Shown: positions 51,638 through 62,164, counted from the first letter of the stretch. The stretch is 64,000 nucleotides of DNA from Paraburkholderia rhynchosiae (GCF_002879865.1 NZ_PNXY01000007.1:1-64000); one strand, 5' to 3'. Translations and numbers: made by a program. Notes: generated from the letters alone by a model not told the origin.

Positions 51638-53224
51638 ATGAAAACCCGCCGTGTGATGCCTTCCGAGGCATCCGGACCCAACGTCATGCCGCAGATCGGA
51701 TATCAATGGCTGTCTAACACTTACGGCGTCGTACCCATGCACCCGTTTGCGGTTCAAAGCGAAATTGGCCGGGTGCGTTCGACCGCGACTGACGGCGACA
51801 TTTGCCGGGAGGTGTATCCCGCAGCCTATCGCCCGGCTGCCAGCCTGCCCGATCACCTGACATTCGCTTTCCGGCATGAGGGAATCCATCTGGAATTCCT
51901 CGCGCGCCTCTATTCGCTCGAGTCGGTCCGCAACGAACTGGAGGCGTGGATTGCCCGTGAACCCACGGGCGCTTATGCACGCCGCGCCTGCTTTTTCTAC
52001 GAATGGTTGATGCCGCAGCCACTGAGCGTGCCAGGCGCGTCCAGAGGAAACTACGTGGACGCGTTAAGCCCTGACGAGTTCATCGTAGGCAGCGCGATCA
52101 ATAACCCGCGCTGGCGCGTACGCGACAACTTGCCGGGCAATCGCGACTTCTGCCCTGTGATCCGACGCGTCGATGCCGTTCGGCGTGCGGAAGCCTATAA
52201 CCTTGCGGCGCCGCTTGTCGAACTCGAAGCGGACTATGGCGTCGATCTGATTATGCGCAGCGCCGTCTGGCTGACCGTCAAGGAGAGCCGCGCGAGCTTT
52301 CTGATCGAGCACGAGCAGGACAACGAGGACCGCATCCGCCGCTTCGCGGCTGTCATGGAAAGCGAATGCGGCCGGCATGCCAATCCGTTCGATTCTGACA
52401 CGCTCGTCGCCTTGCAGCGCGGCATCCTCGGTCAGTCGGCCTTGCGCTACGGCATTCGCCGCTCGCCGGTCTATGTGGGACATGTCGCGCGCTATGAACC
52501 GGTGGTCGACTACATTGCGCCGCATTGGCAGCACATTGACGCAATGCTCGCCGGACTCAGCCAGTTCCTTGAACGCACCGCACGTGGCGCGCCAATTGTC
52601 CGGGCAGCGGCGGCATCGTTCGGCTTTGTCTATGTACATCCCATGGCCGATGGCAACGGCCGCATTTCACGCTTTCTGATCAACGACATCTTGCGCCGCG
52701 ACGGGGCCGTGCCCGCGCCGATCATCTTGCCCGTTTCCGCCACGATCACCCACAGCACGCGTGATCGCGCCGCCTACGACAAGGTTCTCGAACGTTTTTC
52801 TCGTCCTCTGATGAAGCATTACGCGGATCAGTACACATTCGGCAAAAGCGAGACGGCCGAAGACGGCGTTGAATACGATCTTTACTTCCGCGCCTATGAC
52901 GACGCGCTACCGTCCTGGCGCTATCCCGATCTGACTGCACACGTCAGCTATCTCGCAGACGTAATCCACGCCACGTTGACGCAGGAGATGCGCAACGAAG
53001 CGCGCTTTCTGCATGCCAACGACACAGCACGGCGCGCCATCAAAAACTTTCTGGAAGCGCCGGACAATGATCTCGACAGTATCATTCGCAGCGTCCTGCA
53101 AAACAGCAACACCATTTCCAACAGCTTGCGCAAACGGTATCCGCTTCTCGACGAACGGCCAGAGTTGACCGCGCAAATCATCCAGGCCATTTCAGAAGCA
53201 TTCGCAGACGACCCCAGCCCCTAA
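51638..53224 (+). CDS. Fic-family protein (likely AMPylase)
   Basis: 528 aa. The Fic motif is H334-P-M-A-D-G-N-G-R-I-S-R, with catalytic His present. S-F-L-I-E-H upstream resembles the inhibitory S-x-x-I-E-G motif of class II Fic proteins, so it may be self-inhibited. The C-terminal part (about 400-528) is helical with a winged-helix-like end. Starts at 51656 or 51686 (before M-P-Q-I-G-Y-Q-W-L) are also possible; the first ATG has no ribosome-binding site because hairpin B2 occupies that place. Possible target: nucleotide transfer onto a host-cell protein of its own. Confidence 0.85.
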   Translation: MKTRRVMPSEASGPNVMPQIGYQWLSNTYGVVPMHPFAVQSEIGRVRSTATDGDICREVYPAAYRPAASLPDHLTFAFRHEGIHLEFLARLYSLESVRNELEAWIAREPTGAYARRACFFYEWLMPQPLSVPGASRGNYVDALSPDEFIVGSAINNPRWRVRDNLPGNRDFCPVIRRVDAVRRAEAYNLAAPLVELEADYGVDLIMRSAVWLTVKESRASFLIEHEQDNEDRIRRFAAVMESECGRHANPFDSDTLVALQRGILGQSALRYGIRRSPVYVGHVARYEPVVDYIAPHWQHIDAMLAGLSQFLERTARGAPIVRAAAASFGFVYVHPMADGNGRISRFLINDILRRDGAVPAPIILPVSATITHSTRDRAAYDKVLERFSRPLMKHYADQYTFGKSETAEDGVEYDLYFRAYDDALPSWRYPDLTAHVSYLADVIHATLTQEMRNEARFLHANDTARRAIKNFLEAPDNDLDSIIRSVLQNSNTISNSLRKRYPLLDERPELTAQIIQAISEAFADDPSP

Positions 53225-54084
53225 TCCCCCGCCGCCTCCGGCGCATGCGACGACAACCGCGCCTTCGCGTGCCGCATCTTCTCCAGCGTCTTCGGCCCGG
53301 CTTTAAGCGCGACGCCGATTGCGAGCGCGTCCATGATGCAAAGATGCACAAGCCGCGACACGCCAGGCGTATTCGGATCGATGGGACTCGGCACGCGCAG
53401 CAGCAGCGGAATATCCACGAGCCATGCGAGGCGCGAGCCGACGTTGGTGAGCGCAACCGTCGTTGCGCCGCGCTCCTTCGCGATCTGAATACTCTCGTTC
53501 ACTTCGACGCTGCGGCCGGAATGCGAAATGGCAAAGGCCACGTCGCCCGGTTCCATCATCCCGGCATAAAGGCGCTGCAAGTGGCCGTCCGTAAACGCAG
53601 TGGATGCGATATCGAGGCGCAAGAACCGCAATGCGGCGTCTTGCGCAACCAGACCCGAACCCGAGCCCACACCGAAAAAGAACACGCGCCGCGCGCTCGA
53701 TAAAGCTGCGATCGCACTCTCGACCACCGTCGGGTCCAACGCGCCGCGTGCATGCGTGATGCCTTCGACGGCAGCTTCGCCCACTTTGTCCATCAAGGTC
53801 TGCACGTCGTCGTCGCGCGCAATTGCGGCCGACGCATACGGCAAACCGCCCGCCACGCTCTGCGCCAGTTGCATCTTGAAGTCACGCAGACCATGCGCGC
53901 CGATCGCGCGGCAAAAACGCGTGACGGAAGGCTCGGAGACCTCCGCACGCTGCGCGAGTTCCGTGATGCTCGCGCGCATCGCGAAGTCGACGTCGTTCAG
54001 CACCATGTCGGCGACCTTGCGTTCGGCGGGCCGCAAATTGGCGAGTGCGCTGCGGATGTGGGGAATCAAGTTCGGTGCGGACAC
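53221..54084 (-). CDS. RpiR/MurR-family regulator with SIS domain
   Basis: 287 aa. N-terminal HTH_6 (L-R-P-A-E-R-K-V-A-D-M-V-L ... S-I-T-E-L-A-Q-R-A-E-V-S-E-P-S-V-T-R-F-C-R). The SIS sugar-phosphate domain at about 120-260 has G-V-G-S-G and S-H-S-G-R-S. It likely senses a phosphorylated sugar and controls the adjacent ABC importer. It overlaps the fic end by 4 bp. Confidence 0.9.
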   Translation of the reverse strand: MSAPNLIPHIRSALANLRPAERKVADMVLNDVDFAMRASITELAQRAEVSEPSVTRFCRAIGAHGLRDFKMQLAQSVAGGLPYASAAIARDDDVQTLMDKVGEAAVEGITHARGALDPTVVESAIAALSSARRVFFFGVGSGSGLVAQDAALRFLRLDIASTAFTDGHLQRLYAGMMEPGDVAFAISHSGRSVEVNESIQIAKERGATTVALTNVGSRLAWLVDIPLLLRVPSPIDPNTPGVSRLVHLCIMDALAIGVALKAGPKTLEKMRHAKARLSSHAPEAAGD

Positions 54085-54148
54085 CCGATGTTCCTTAAGG
54101 GTTAAATGAATCCGCGTCGTGTCGCAGCTTCAATCGGCAACACGCGGT

Positions 54149-55231
<1,083 letters not shown>

Positions 55232-55258
55232 GCTGTCCTCATCGTCTTGCGGTTTTTA

Positions 55259-56032
55259 TCAAAGCGATTCGAGCGTCAGCTCTTGCGCCATCAGACGGTT
55301 GCCGGCCATCAATCCGCCATCGACGGGCAATGCGACGCCGGTGATCACGCGCGCCATCGGCGAGGCGAGAAACTGCACGGCGTCGGCGATATCGTCAGGC
55401 GTTGCAAAGTCGCGCAACGGATACCACTTCTTCAGATCCTCGAAGACCTGCGGGTTCTTGTCGACGCGCGCTTGCCATGCCTGCGTCTTGACCGTGCCGG
55501 GACAAACGATGTTCGCGCGAATGCCATAGCGACCCAGCTCGAGGGCGAGCGCCTTCGTATAACTGATGAGGCCGGCCTTCGCCGCGCTGTACGCCGGATG
55601 CCCGAGCGCCGCCATGCCGTTCACCGAGCCGATCAACACCAACACGCCCTGCTGACGTTCGATCATCGACGCCCGCACGGCCTCGACCGTGTGATACGTG
55701 CCGTTCAGATTCAGATGAATGTCGCGCTGCCAGCTCGCGGCATCGGTCGTGGCGAGCGTGAGGCCTTCCGCCGCGCCCGCGTTCGCGACGAGCACGTCCA
55801 CGGGTCCACGTTTCTCCGCTGCGATAGCGACCGCTTGCTGCACGGCGGCGGCATCGCCGAGATCGACCGCAATGGGCGTGACCTGGGATTCGCCGAGTTG
55901 CTTCGTCAAGCGTTCGAGCGCGGCTGCGTCGATGTCGAGCGCCAGCACCGTGTCGCCCTGCTCCACGAAACGCTTGCACAACACGCTGCCGATGCCGCCG
56001 CAAGCGCCCGTCACCAACACCACTCGATTCAT
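55259..56032 (-). CDS. SDR-family oxidoreductase
   Basis: 257 aa. T-G-A-C-G-G-I-G cofactor loop, N-A-G, S-x-N catalytic Ser, Y-S-A-A-K and C-P-G-T-V. First gene on this side of the divergent sugar locus. Probably oxidises the imported sugar or polyol in the first catabolic step. Confidence 0.9.
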   Translation of the reverse strand: MNRVVLVTGACGGIGSVLCKRFVEQGDTVLALDIDAAALERLTKQLGESQVTPIAVDLGDAAAVQQAVAIAAEKRGPVDVLVANAGAAEGLTLATTDAASWQRDIHLNLNGTYHTVEAVRASMIERQQGVLVLIGSVNGMAALGHPAYSAAKAGLISYTKALALELGRYGIRANIVCPGTVKTQAWQARVDKNPQVFEDLKKWYPLRDFATPDDIADAVQFLASPMARVITGVALPVDGGLMAGNRLMAQELTLESL

Positions 56033-56074
56033 GTTTCGCCTCAGTTGTTGCGTTGTCCGACCGCCTTGGATTAC

Positions 56075-56091
56075 CTGTAAATTTCTTACAG
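56075..56091. promoter_or_regulatory. Candidate RpiR operator
   Basis: CTGTAA-N5-TTACAG, a perfect 6-bp inverted repeat 43 bp upstream of the SDR start. TGTAA-N5-TTACA matches the known pattern of HexR/RpiR-type sites. Confidence 0.6.
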
Positions 56092-56321
56092 AACGCGTGT
56101 TGCGTAGTTTTTGATCGTCCCGAAGATTGGGCTAGTCGCCGCTGACCCGCACACAGAATATCCCTGCTTTACAGCATCTTATGCACAAATCCGGGTGATA
56201 AAAAATATCGCAGACCCTACGTGACAAGCCATTTTTAGCCGTGTAGGATTTTTTCAAACAATCAATCCAGCGGCCGGCGACGGCAGCGGACCATCCCACC
56301 ATCGTTGATGGAACCGAAGTA

Positions 56322-56337
56322 AGCGCTAAAGCGCTAA
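56322..56337. promoter_or_regulatory. Direct repeat of a palindromic hexamer before the binding-protein gene
   Basis: Two adjacent copies of AGCGCTAA, each containing the palindrome AGCGCT, 24 bp before the ATG at 56362. Possibly a second operator; no factor can be named. Confidence 0.35.
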
Positions 56338-56361
56338 CTCCGGTCGACACAGGAGAGACAA

Positions 56362-57594
56362 ATGTCGTTGCATACCCGTGCTTCCCTCGCGCTCGGCAAA
56401 GTTGCCGTGGCGCTCGCGTTCGCAGGTATTGCCGTGGCGGCTCACGCCGACACGGTTCGCGTGACCGTCGCGCATTACAGCGATGCAACCGCGCCTTACT
56501 TCGAAAAGATGGCTCGCAACTTCGAGAAGGCCAACCCCGGCACGACCATCAAGATCGAAGACGTGAACTGGGACACGTTGCAACAGAAGCTGCAGACGGA
56601 CATCTCCGGCAACGCGAACGCCGACCTCGCGATTGTCGGCACACGCTGGCTGCTCGACTTCGTCAAGGACGACGTGGCCGAACCGCTCGACGGCTATATG
56701 GATTCGAGTTTCAAGGGCCGCTTTATCGGTCCGTTCCTGGCACCAGGCGAGATCAACGGCAAGGTGTATGGCTTGCCGATCGCGGCTTCGGCACGCGCGC
56801 TCTACTACAACCAGGACCTGCTTGCGAAAGTCGGCTATCCCGACGGCCCCAAAACGTGGAACGACGTGATTGACGCGTCGAAGAAGCTGAAGGCGCAGAA
56901 CATTGCCGGCTTCGGTTTGCAAGGCAAAGAAATCGAAACGGACGTCTACTTTTACTATGCGCTGTGGACGAACGGCGGCGACGTGGTCGGCAAAGACAAT
57001 AAAGCGGCGTTCAACTCGCCGGCGGGCATCAAGGCGGCCACGCTGTATAAGTCGCTGATCGATCAGGGCCTGACGCAACCGGGCGTCACCGGATATAGCC
57101 GTGAAGATGTGCAGAACCTCTTCAAGCAAGGCCGCGTCGCCATGGTAATTTCCGCGCCGTTCCTGTCGAAGCAGATCAAGAAGGAAGCGCCGAACCTGAA
57201 GTACGGTATCGATCCAATTCCGATGGGCACCACGCACGCCACGTACGCGGTTACGGACTCGATCGTGATGTTCAAGAACTCGAAGGTGAAGAAGTCCGCA
57301 TGGAAGTTCCTCGACTATCTGTTCACGAAGGAACCGCGCGTCGAGTTCACCAGGACCGAGGGTTTCCTGCCGACCACCAAGGCCGAATCGTCCGACCCCG
57401 CGTTCAACGATCCGGACACCAAAGCGTTCGTCGCGTTGCTGCCGACAGCGCGCTTCGCGCCGACTGTGACGGGTTGGGAAGACACCGCGAAGGCCGTGAC
57501 CGATGCGATGCAGTCCATCTATCTGAATAAGGCCAAACCGGCCGACGCGTTGAATGCGGCGGCCACGCAAGCCAACAAGTCGCTCGGTCATTGA
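56362..57594 (+). CDS. Sugar ABC transporter substrate-binding protein
   Basis: 410 aa, with GGAGAG before the ATG. Signal peptide cleaved near A-H-A-D. Family 1 extracellular solute-binding fold: F-E-K-A-N-P-G-T-T-I, G-K-V-Y-G-L-P, Y-Y-N-Q-D-L-L-A-K-V-G-Y, and late W-x-F-L-D-Y-L. Periplasmic; substrate probably a sugar or sugar alcohol. Confidence 0.92.
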   Translation: MSLHTRASLALGKVAVALAFAGIAVAAHADTVRVTVAHYSDATAPYFEKMARNFEKANPGTTIKIEDVNWDTLQQKLQTDISGNANADLAIVGTRWLLDFVKDDVAEPLDGYMDSSFKGRFIGPFLAPGEINGKVYGLPIAASARALYYNQDLLAKVGYPDGPKTWNDVIDASKKLKAQNIAGFGLQGKEIETDVYFYYALWTNGGDVVGKDNKAAFNSPAGIKAATLYKSLIDQGLTQPGVTGYSREDVQNLFKQGRVAMVISAPFLSKQIKKEAPNLKYGIDPIPMGTTHATYAVTDSIVMFKNSKVKKSAWKFLDYLFTKEPRVEFTRTEGFLPTTKAESSDPAFNDPDTKAFVALLPTARFAPTVTGWEDTAKAVTDAMQSIYLNKAKPADALNAAATQANKSLGH

Positions 57595-57760
57595 TCGGGG
57601 GAACGCTGTGACTTTGCAGTAATCCGCTGAACTGGAAACGCGCGCCGCCGTTGCAAATGCGCGGTGCGCATTTCTGCCGTCATGCTGGCCGTCATGCATC
57701 ATCCGGCCCATCCCGTCGCGCCCGCTCTTCGATGCGGGCGCGTCTTACGATCGAGCACGT

Positions 57761-58651
57761 ATGAGCCGTTCCGCTTCTTCGCGCCTGCAAGCGCCCTGGC
57801 TGCTGATTGCGCCGAGTCTTGTGCTGGCGCTCTTCATCATCAGTTATCCGATTTTCAACATCGTGTGGCAATCGCTGCATGAGGTGTCGCGTTTCGGCGC
57901 CATTCGCGGTTTCAGCGGCTTGCAAAACTTCTCCACGATCTTCAGCGACCCCGCGTTTCTCGCGGCGGCGAGGCGCACGATTGTCTGGACGGTGTTCGTG
58001 GTGGGCGGCACGGTGCTGATCTCGGTGCCCGTTGCGCTGGTGTTGAACCAGGACTTCCATGGGCGCGGCGTCGCGCGCACCATTGTCATGCTGCCGTGGT
58101 CCGTCTCTCTCACGATGACCGCCGTCGTCTGGCGCTGGGCCTTCAACGACGACTACGGCATGGTCAACGTCACGCTTCAGCGCCTTGGATTGATCGGCGG
58201 GCCGATTCATTGGCTCGCGACTCCCGAGCTCGCGTTTCCAGTGGAGATAGCGGTCGGCATCCTCGTGTCGATTCCGTTCACGGTGACGATTCTGCTCGGC
58301 GGATTGTCTTCGGTGCCGGGCGACATTTACGAAGCTGCGCGCATGGACGGCGCGAGCGCGTGGCAGCAGTTTCGCAAGCTCACGCTGCCGTTGATGCGGC
58401 CCTTCATCAACATGACTATTCTGTTGAACGTGATCTATGTGTTCAACTCGTTTCCGATTATCTGGGTAATGACGCAAGGCGGGCCTGATAACAGCACGCA
58501 CATTCTGGTCACCTATCTGTACGAACTCGGCTTCAGGCTCGGACGTCCCGGCGAAGCCGCGGCGGTATCCCTGATCATGCTCGTCATGCTGTTCGTTTTC
58601 TCGATTGCGTATCTGCGTCTGCAGCCCGCGAAAGAAGGAGAACCGTCATGA
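57761..58651 (+). CDS. Sugar ABC transporter permease 1 (MalF/UgpA type)
   Basis: 296 aa, six TM helices. The EAA loop is E-A-A-R-M-D-G-A-S-A-W-Q-Q-F-R-K-L-T-L-P, contacting the ATPase. It overlaps the second permease by 4 nt (ATGA). Confidence 0.92.
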   Translation: MSRSASSRLQAPWLLIAPSLVLALFIISYPIFNIVWQSLHEVSRFGAIRGFSGLQNFSTIFSDPAFLAAARRTIVWTVFVVGGTVLISVPVALVLNQDFHGRGVARTIVMLPWSVSLTMTAVVWRWAFNDDYGMVNVTLQRLGLIGGPIHWLATPELAFPVEIAVGILVSIPFTVTILLGGLSSVPGDIYEAARMDGASAWQQFRKLTLPLMRPFINMTILLNVIYVFNSFPIIWVMTQGGPDNSTHILVTYLYELGFRLGRPGEAAAVSLIMLVMLFVFSIAYLRLQPAKEGEPS

Positions 58652-59499
58652 GTCTCAGCGCCAAAATGAAGCGCACGTTGTGGTGCTGGCTCGCGCTGTC
58701 GCCGCTGGTCGTGGTTGTGCTGTTTCCGTTCGCCGTGATGCTCTTCACCGCATTGAAGCCTGCGTCGGAGGTCTTCGTGTATCCCGCGCGTTGGCTGCCG
58801 GTGCATTGGCAATGGAGCAACTTCGTCGATATGTGGCAGGCCGCCAATTTCGGCGTCGCGCTGCGCAATAGCACGGTAATCAGCTTGCTGTCGACGCTGC
58901 TCGCCCTCGCAGTGAGTTTGCCGGCGGCTTATGCATTGGCCCGTTTTCCGTTCCGTGGACGCGGACCGTATCGCCAGTTTTTACTCGTCACGCAGATGTT
59001 GTCGCCTATTCTGCTGGTGGTCGGTCTATTCCGGCTCGCGGCAATGATTCCTTATGGCGACGGCAATCTCGTCGATTCGAAAATCGGCGTGATTGTTTCC
59101 TATGCGGCCTTCAATATCGCTTTCGCCGTGTGGATGCTGTCTTCGTATTTTCAAACGGTGCCGCGCGATCTGGAAGAGTCAGCGTGGCTCGAAGGATGCG
59201 GCCGAACCAGGGCCGTTTTCAAAGTGTTCCTGCCGCTTGCCGTGCCCGCGATCGTCGTCACGGCGATCTTCACGTTCATCAACGCGTGGAATGAGTTTGC
59301 CGTGGTTTATACGTTGATCCGCTCGCCCGAAAACAAAACGCTGACCGTGCAAGTGACCGATATGGTCGCCGGCAAATATGTCGTGGAGTGGCATCTGGTG
59401 ATGGCCGCCACGCTTTGCGCAACGTTGCCAGTGTCGATCGTGTTCGCGTGGTTGCAGCGGTATCTGGTGAAGGGGCTGGCGCTCGGGGCCGTGAAGTAG
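58648..59499 (+). CDS. Sugar ABC transporter permease 2 (MalG/UgpE type)
   Basis: 283 aa, six TM helices. The EAA loop is E-E-S-A-W-L-E-G-C-G-R-T-R-A-V-F-K-V-F-L-P, where the usual A-x-x-D-G-A is altered (W-L-E-G-C). Ends the operon; a hairpin follows. Confidence 0.92.
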   Translation: MSLSAKMKRTLWCWLALSPLVVVVLFPFAVMLFTALKPASEVFVYPARWLPVHWQWSNFVDMWQAANFGVALRNSTVISLLSTLLALAVSLPAAYALARFPFRGRGPYRQFLLVTQMLSPILLVVGLFRLAAMIPYGDGNLVDSKIGVIVSYAAFNIAFAVWMLSSYFQTVPRDLEESAWLEGCGRTRAVFKVFLPLAVPAIVVTAIFTFINAWNEFAVVYTLIRSPENKTLTVQVTDMVAGKYVVEWHLVMAATLCATLPVSIVFAWLQRYLVKGLALGAVK

Positions 59500-59512
59500 C
59501 CGATGTGCGTGG

Positions 59513-59545
59513 ACCGCGCTGATGAGCTTGTCGTCTCAGCGCGGT
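59513..59545 (+). terminator. Hairpin after sugar permease operon
   Basis: ACCGCGCTGA (59513-59522) and TCAGCGCGGT (59536-59545), perfect 10-bp arms, 13 nt after the stop; a weak T-rich tail follows. Confidence 0.65.
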
Positions 59546-59604
59546 TCTCCTGGCCGGCGCGGTCACCCCGGCCGACGCCGCCGCGTGCGTCGAATCAAAT
59601 GTCT

Positions 59605-59898
59605 TTATTCAGCGCCGCGGACAATCCGCAAATCGCGCTCCACTGCGTCGCCTAAAGCCTCGAGTGCTTTCTTGTAGTCGTCCCGCTGATAGGCGGCGAG
59701 TGCATCTTCGTAAGACGGGAACTCGATCACCACCGTCCGCTCTTTCAGGCCCTGCTCATGAACTTCGTCCGCGACGCCGCGCACGAGGAACTTGCCGCCG
59801 GCAGCCAACACGGCGGGCCCGGCCAACTGACCATAGGCCGCCAGCTTCGACGGGTCGTTGATCTTGCGATACGTGGTTACCCAATACCCCTTGCTCAT
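59605..59898 (-). CDS. DUF1330 protein
   Basis: 97 aa. Dimeric alpha-beta barrel-like fold with G-Y-W-V-T-T-Y, F-L-V-R-G and V-V-I-E-F-P-S-Y-E-D-A-L-A-A-Y. A common small cytoplasmic family of unknown function. AAGGAGCG-type ribosome-binding site upstream. Confidence 0.88.
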   Translation of the reverse strand: MSKGYWVTTYRKINDPSKLAAYGQLAGPAVLAAGGKFLVRGVADEVHEQGLKERTVVIEFPSYEDALAAYQRDDYKKALEALGDAVERDLRIVRGAE

Positions 59899-60222
59899 TT
59901 GACGCTCCTTGTTCGTGGTGGCTGTGAGTGGAGCAGCGTATCAGAGAATGCCCGGCGCGCAGTCATGGCCCTATTGGATCGAGGTCCATCAAAATCTGCC
60001 GCGCACGCTCACATTGGCTCCTGTAAATAGCGCCATGCGCTGGATGAAGATGGCCCAAAACGTTGAATAGCGGCGGGTGACAAACCGCGGACTTCTATAG
60101 AAACTCTTGCGTACGATCCCGGCAGTGCGTCGGCGTGGCCGCTCGCGCATGGACAGCCGCGAGGGCCGTTCACGGTACGGCAACGAGTCGTCGTTTATCA
60201 TGAACCCCATCTGCCTTAGATA
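59899..60222. other. Intergenic, 324 bp, nothing recognised
   Basis: Divergent promoter region between DUF1330 and the Pro/Gln-rich protein; no clear operator or small gene. Confidence 0.4.
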
Positions 60223-61020
60223 ATGCATCGATTAGATATGACGAATACCGGCAAGACGTTGATTATCAGCCTCGTGTTGGCGGACCTGGTGATCTGCGCC
60301 TATTTACTGTACCCGCGCGACGAGAAGAAGTCCGCGGCCCCTACCGACGCGGCGTTGATCGCGCCTGAGAGGGCCGACTCCAGCTCCGGCGAAAGCCACG
60401 TGATTGCGGGGAATATCGTTCGCCCCGCTTCCCCGGGAGTGCCCGCTAGCGCGAGCGTCAACGCGAACGCGCGCACAACTGCGAGCGGTTCGGATGTGCG
60501 ACCGTTGCCACCTGCCGCAGCGGTGGTTGCACCGGCTCCGGTGACGCCGGTGGCACCCGTGGCCCCCGCTACGCCCGCTGCCAACCTGGCGAATGCTCCG
60601 GCGACGGAATTGCAGCCACAGCCGCAGGGGCCGCAGTTGCAAGTGCAGCAGCCGGCACCGCAGCAAGTACGGCAAGCGCAGCAATCCCCGCAGCCGCAAC
60701 AACTGCAAGCGCAACAAGCACAACAAGCACAACGTTACAGCGTGAAGCCTGTAACGACGCAGCATGTCGAAGAATCGCGTGGCCATGAAGAACTGCGCCG
60801 CCACGGTTCGAACGAAGTGGGCGCTTTGATGACCGAACTGCTCGTCAGAGAGTCGGCGAAACTCGATCCGTCATTGCCTCCGCCGCCCCCGACGGATCGC
60901 GACGAGGTTAGCCACCGCAGTTCGAATCCCGTCGCAGCGGCAATGACCGATCAACTGGTCAAGGAGTCCGCGAAAGTAGCGCCTGCGTCCGCGGCTCCGA
61001 AGCAGCCGGGCACGCAATAA
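60223..61020 (+). CDS. Membrane-anchored Pro/Ala/Gln-rich protein
   Basis: 265 aa (a start at 60238 is equally possible). One N-terminal TM helix (I-I-S-L-V-L-A-D-L-V-I-C-A-Y-L-L) anchors a low-complexity periplasmic region: Ala/Pro/Val (about 90-125) and then Gln/Pro/Ala (about 128-170). The C-terminus has a duplicated unit: S-N-E-V-G-A-L-M-T-E-L-L-V-R-E-S-A-K and S-N-P-V-A-A-A-M-T-D-Q-L-V-K-E-S-A-K. Function not recognised; it may span the periplasm or bind the cell wall. Confidence 0.7.
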   Translation: MHRLDMTNTGKTLIISLVLADLVICAYLLYPRDEKKSAAPTDAALIAPERADSSSGESHVIAGNIVRPASPGVPASASVNANARTTASGSDVRPLPPAAAVVAPAPVTPVAPVAPATPAANLANAPATELQPQPQGPQLQVQQPAPQQVRQAQQSPQPQQLQAQQAQQAQRYSVKPVTTQHVEESRGHEELRRHGSNEVGALMTELLVRESAKLDPSLPPPPPTDRDEVSHRSSNPVAAAMTDQLVKESAKVAPASAAPKQPGTQ

Positions 61021-61034
61021 ACGAGGACTCTGCG

Positions 61035-61946
61035 CTATATCGTTGCGATGTCCACCGCGTCGGGTGACAACAAGCCGGAAGCCACTTGGCCGCGAAGATA
61101 CGCTTCGAATTCAGCGGCAACTTCGGGATGCCGCAGCGCGAACTCCACTGTCGCCTTCAGATAGCCGAGCTTGCTGCCGCAATCGAACCGCGTGCCGGCA
61201 TATCGGTGCGCCAGCACCTGTTCGTCCGCGAGCAACGATTGCAGGGCGTCGGTAAGCTGATACTCGCCGCCTGCGCCCGGCGAAAGATTGCGGATATGCC
61301 GGAAGATCGCGGGCGTGAGGATATAGCGTCCCACCACGCCGAGATTCGACGGCGCATCTTTGGGCGCGGGCTTCTCGACGATCGTCGACAGCTTCAGCAA
61401 ACCATCGTCCCACTCGCGGCCGCCCACCACGCCATAGGAACTGCTACGTTCCGGCGCAATGGTTTCGACGCCGATCACCGAGCTGTGATAATGATTAAAG
61501 ACGTCGACCATTTGAGTCAGCACGGGTGGCTCGCCATGCAACAGGTCGTCGGCGAGAATCACAGCGAACGGCTGGTTGCCCACGAGTTTTTCCGCGCACA
61601 GAACGGCATGTCCAAGACCGAGCGCGTCGGCTTGGCGTACATAAAAGCAGTCGACGTTAGCCGGTTTGATGCCGCGCACGAGTTCGAGTAACTTCTGTTT
61701 GCCGCGCGCTTCGAGTTCCGCTTCGATCTCGTATGACTTGTCGAAATGATCTTCAATGGCACGCTTGCTTCGGCCCGTCACGAAGATCATCTCCGTGATG
61801 CCGGCGGCCATCGCTTCTTCAACGGCGTACTGAATGAGCGGCTTGTCGACAATCGGCAGCATCTCTTTGGGGCTCGCCTTTGTCGCAGGCAGAAACCGTG
61901 TGCCCAAGCCGGCCACTGGAAATATGGCCTTCGTCACTTTCAGCAT
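61035..61946 (-). CDS. galU: UTP-glucose-1-phosphate uridylyltransferase
   Basis: 303 aa. Nucleotidyl-transferase signature A-G-L-G-T-R-F-L-P-A-T-K-A-x-P-K-E-M-L-P-I-V, then L-A-D-D-L and E-K-P. Makes UDP-glucose for exopolysaccharide, LPS and trehalose. Next to an exopolysaccharide region at the window end. Confidence 0.95.
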   Translation of the reverse strand: MLKVTKAIFPVAGLGTRFLPATKASPKEMLPIVDKPLIQYAVEEAMAAGITEMIFVTGRSKRAIEDHFDKSYEIEAELEARGKQKLLELVRGIKPANVDCFYVRQADALGLGHAVLCAEKLVGNQPFAVILADDLLHGEPPVLTQMVDVFNHYHSSVIGVETIAPERSSSYGVVGGREWDDGLLKLSTIVEKPAPKDAPSNLGVVGRYILTPAIFRHIRNLSPGAGGEYQLTDALQSLLADEQVLAHRYAGTRFDCGSKLGYLKATVEFALRHPEVAAEFEAYLRGQVASGLLSPDAVDIATI

Positions 61947-62020
61947 GATTGACCCAGTCGTTGATAATAGAATGCCAGCAGATCCTCGCGGATCACCGTT
62001 AAAAGAACCCAGAGAAATGC

Positions 62021-62161
62021 ATGAATCAGATTAAGCGTCACGTGCTGACCGTACTCGCCTTTGTTGCCGGGGAAGCGCTCGTCTGTTTGATGCTCGTCGT
62101 CGCACTGACATGCAAAGTGAACGAACGTATTGGAAGAAAAGAGAAGCCGCCCGGTGAATAA
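62021..62161 (+). CDS. Small single-TM protein (46 aa)
   Basis: ATG at 62021 with a weak AGAGAA. The product has a basic start, one TM helix (V-L-T-V-L-A-F-V-A-G-E-A-L-V-C-L-M-L-V-V) and a basic/Pro tail. Divergent from galU and tail to tail with the next gene (3-nt gap). Not recognised; codon pattern and position make it plausible. Confidence 0.5.
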   Translation: MNQIKRHVLTVLAFVAGEALVCLMLVVALTCKVNERIGRKEKPPGE

Positions 62162-62164
62162 GGG

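Larger units (their letters stand above)
56033..56361. other. Divergent regulatory region, 329 bp
   Basis: Between SDR and the substrate-binding protein; it holds the two operator candidates listed and no gene. Confidence 0.5.

Noticed and set aside
56326..57711. 461-codon minus-strand frame
   Set aside because: Antisense to the sugar-binding protein gene.
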